Shown here in pieces: positions 63,356 to 64,000 of a stretch of 64,000 nucleotides of DNA. Numbering within the stretch: the stretch's first letter is position 1; each line of letters opens with the position of its first letter. A model generated the notes under the pieces. The model did no database searches. It was given only the letters and a program-made list of their open reading frames with translations, and had not been told where the DNA came from. Origin of the DNA: Gammaproteobacteria bacterium (GTDB lineage: Bacteria; Pseudomonadota; Gammaproteobacteria; Arenicellales; Arenicellaceae); contig JABDKW010000036.1 in the NCBI GenBank assembly GCA_013002025.1, forward strand, positions 1 to 64,000. The letters run 5' to 3'. Made by a program: the position numbers and the translations under genes.

Positions 63356-64000
63356 ATGGCAACAAAAATTTCAGGAAAAATAACCGGTTACAGCGTAAAA
63401 GCAAGCGAGACGGCTGAACAGCAGGAAGCACGCTTGGCCACCGAAGCAGAAAGCGCCGCAGAACAGCAAAAGGCGGAAGTGGTGCGCATGCATGAAAGCG
63501 TGCAACGCCCCGAAATGTTGGTGGGTTCGACTTATAAAGTTAAGACACCAGTTACCGAGCATGCGATGTACATCACCATCAATGACATTATTCTCAATGA
63601 AGGTACCGAACACGAAGCGCGTCGCCCGTTCGAAGTGTTTATCAACTCCAAAAACATGGATAACTTCCAGTGGGTGGTCGCATTAACACGGTTGATCTCT
63701 GCGGTGTTCCGTAAGGGCGGGGACACCACCTTTATGGTGGAAGAGCTGAAGGCGGTTTTTGATCCGAAAGGCGGCTACTTCAAGCCAGGCGGAATTTTCA
63801 TGCCGTCCATCGTGGCGGAAATCGGCCACGCTATCGAGCGTCATATGCAGATGATTGGCATGATCAAGTCCGATAAGTTGGATGACCATCAAAAAGAATT
63901 TCTGGCCAAAAAGAAAGCCGAGATCGAAGCCGCGCAATCGGTGTCAGACAGCAGTAGCGAGCAGGGGGCTTTCCCTGACAGTTCCACGGTCTGCACCAAG
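63356..64000 (+). CDS. NrdJb, TSCPD-domain subunit of the split class II ribonucleotide reductase (partial)
   Basis: The 215 residues seen run off the window end. They match NrdJb: RRPFEVFINSKNMDNFQWVVALTRLISAVFRKGGDTTFMVEELKAVFDPKGGYF is the TSCPD-type domain, followed by IVAEIGHAIERHMQMIGM. The last residues VCTK should open the zinc-ribbon tail carrying the C-terminal redox cysteines. In Pseudomonas both subunits are needed. The ATG at 63356 lies 84 nt after the nrdJa stop, with no terminator between, so the genes are one operon. Confidence 0.85.
   Translation, partial: MATKISGKITGYSVKASETAEQQEARLATEAESAAEQQKAEVVRMHESVQRPEMLVGSTYKVKTPVTEHAMYITINDIILNEGTEHEARRPFEVFINSKNMDNFQWVVALTRLISAVFRKGGDTTFMVEELKAVFDPKGGYFKPGGIFMPSIVAEIGHAIERHMQMIGMIKSDKLDDHQKEFLAKKKAEIEAAQSVSDSSSEQGAFPDSSTVCTK

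Overview
The window is chromosomal DNA of a heterotrophic gammaproteobacterium, probably aquatic and near the Cellvibrionales/Pseudomonadales. The evidence is a zwf-pgl-edd-eda Entner-Doudoroff cluster with HexR-like sites, a Vibrio-TonB2-type ExbB/ExbD/TtpC operon, a polyhydroxyalkanoate (PHA) granule locus with PhaF-like phasins, and a class II ribonucleotide reductase split into NrdJa and NrdJb as in Pseudomonas. I saw no rRNA, tRNA, IS element, prophage or CRISPR array.

Layout. 1-6.7 kb: the end of a first GAPDH gene, a MAPEG membrane protein, then divergent glk and zwf-pgl-edd-eda. 6.8-16 kb: galactoside use, with a GH36 alpha-galactosidase, a GH42 beta-galactosidase, a sodium/sugar symporter, galactose 1-dehydrogenase, an SMP-30 lactonase, DgoK and DgoA. 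This is a De Ley-Doudoroff route whose dehydratase is missing here. 16-25 kb: a lone sulfotransferase, a RES-Xre toxin-antitoxin pair, gabD, an MDR oxidoreductase, an SLC13 carrier, a SnoaL-like lipoprotein, gltX and an 825-nt gene-free stretch. 25-36 kb: two tandem DUF3450/TtpC/ExbD cassettes (the first with ExbB, TonB and a TPR protein), a second GAPDH gene, and a convergent gene fusing a receiver domain, a membrane helix and a TonB C-terminal domain. 36-51.8 kb: mostly housekeeping (TerC-like, pyrC, thrS, FKBP, a glutaredoxin-like protein, adk, acyl-CoA ligase, endonuclease I, an MCE-like lipoprotein, glnS, pntAB, dusA). 51.8-56.6 kb: the PHA locus, with two lysine-tailed phasins, a TetR regulator, a PHA_gran_rgn protein, a DUF3336/patatin lipase and an orphan ParA. 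56.6-64 kb: trmJ, DUF2333, a Sel1/SH3/SPOR envelope protein and the nrdJa-nrdJb operon behind NrdR-like boxes and a long leader.

How it fits together. Galactosides are cleaved to glucose and galactose. Glucose enters through Glk and the Entner-Doudoroff enzymes; galactose is oxidised and cleaved by DgoA to pyruvate and glyceraldehyde-3-phosphate, the substrate of GAPDH. NADPH from Zwf can be exchanged with NADH by PntAB, and surplus carbon can go to PHA. The TonB machinery would power outer-membrane uptake of large or scarce substrates.

The best candidates for undescribed biology are the receiver-TonB fusion beside a second TtpC/ExbD set that lacks its own TonB and ExbB, and the orphan ParA next to two phasins with histone-like tails, which suggests active positioning of PHA granules on the nucleoid. 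Smaller leads are a 10-bp hairpin covering a phasin ribosome-binding site, three 21-bp repeats upstream of zwf, and the structured nrdJ leader.
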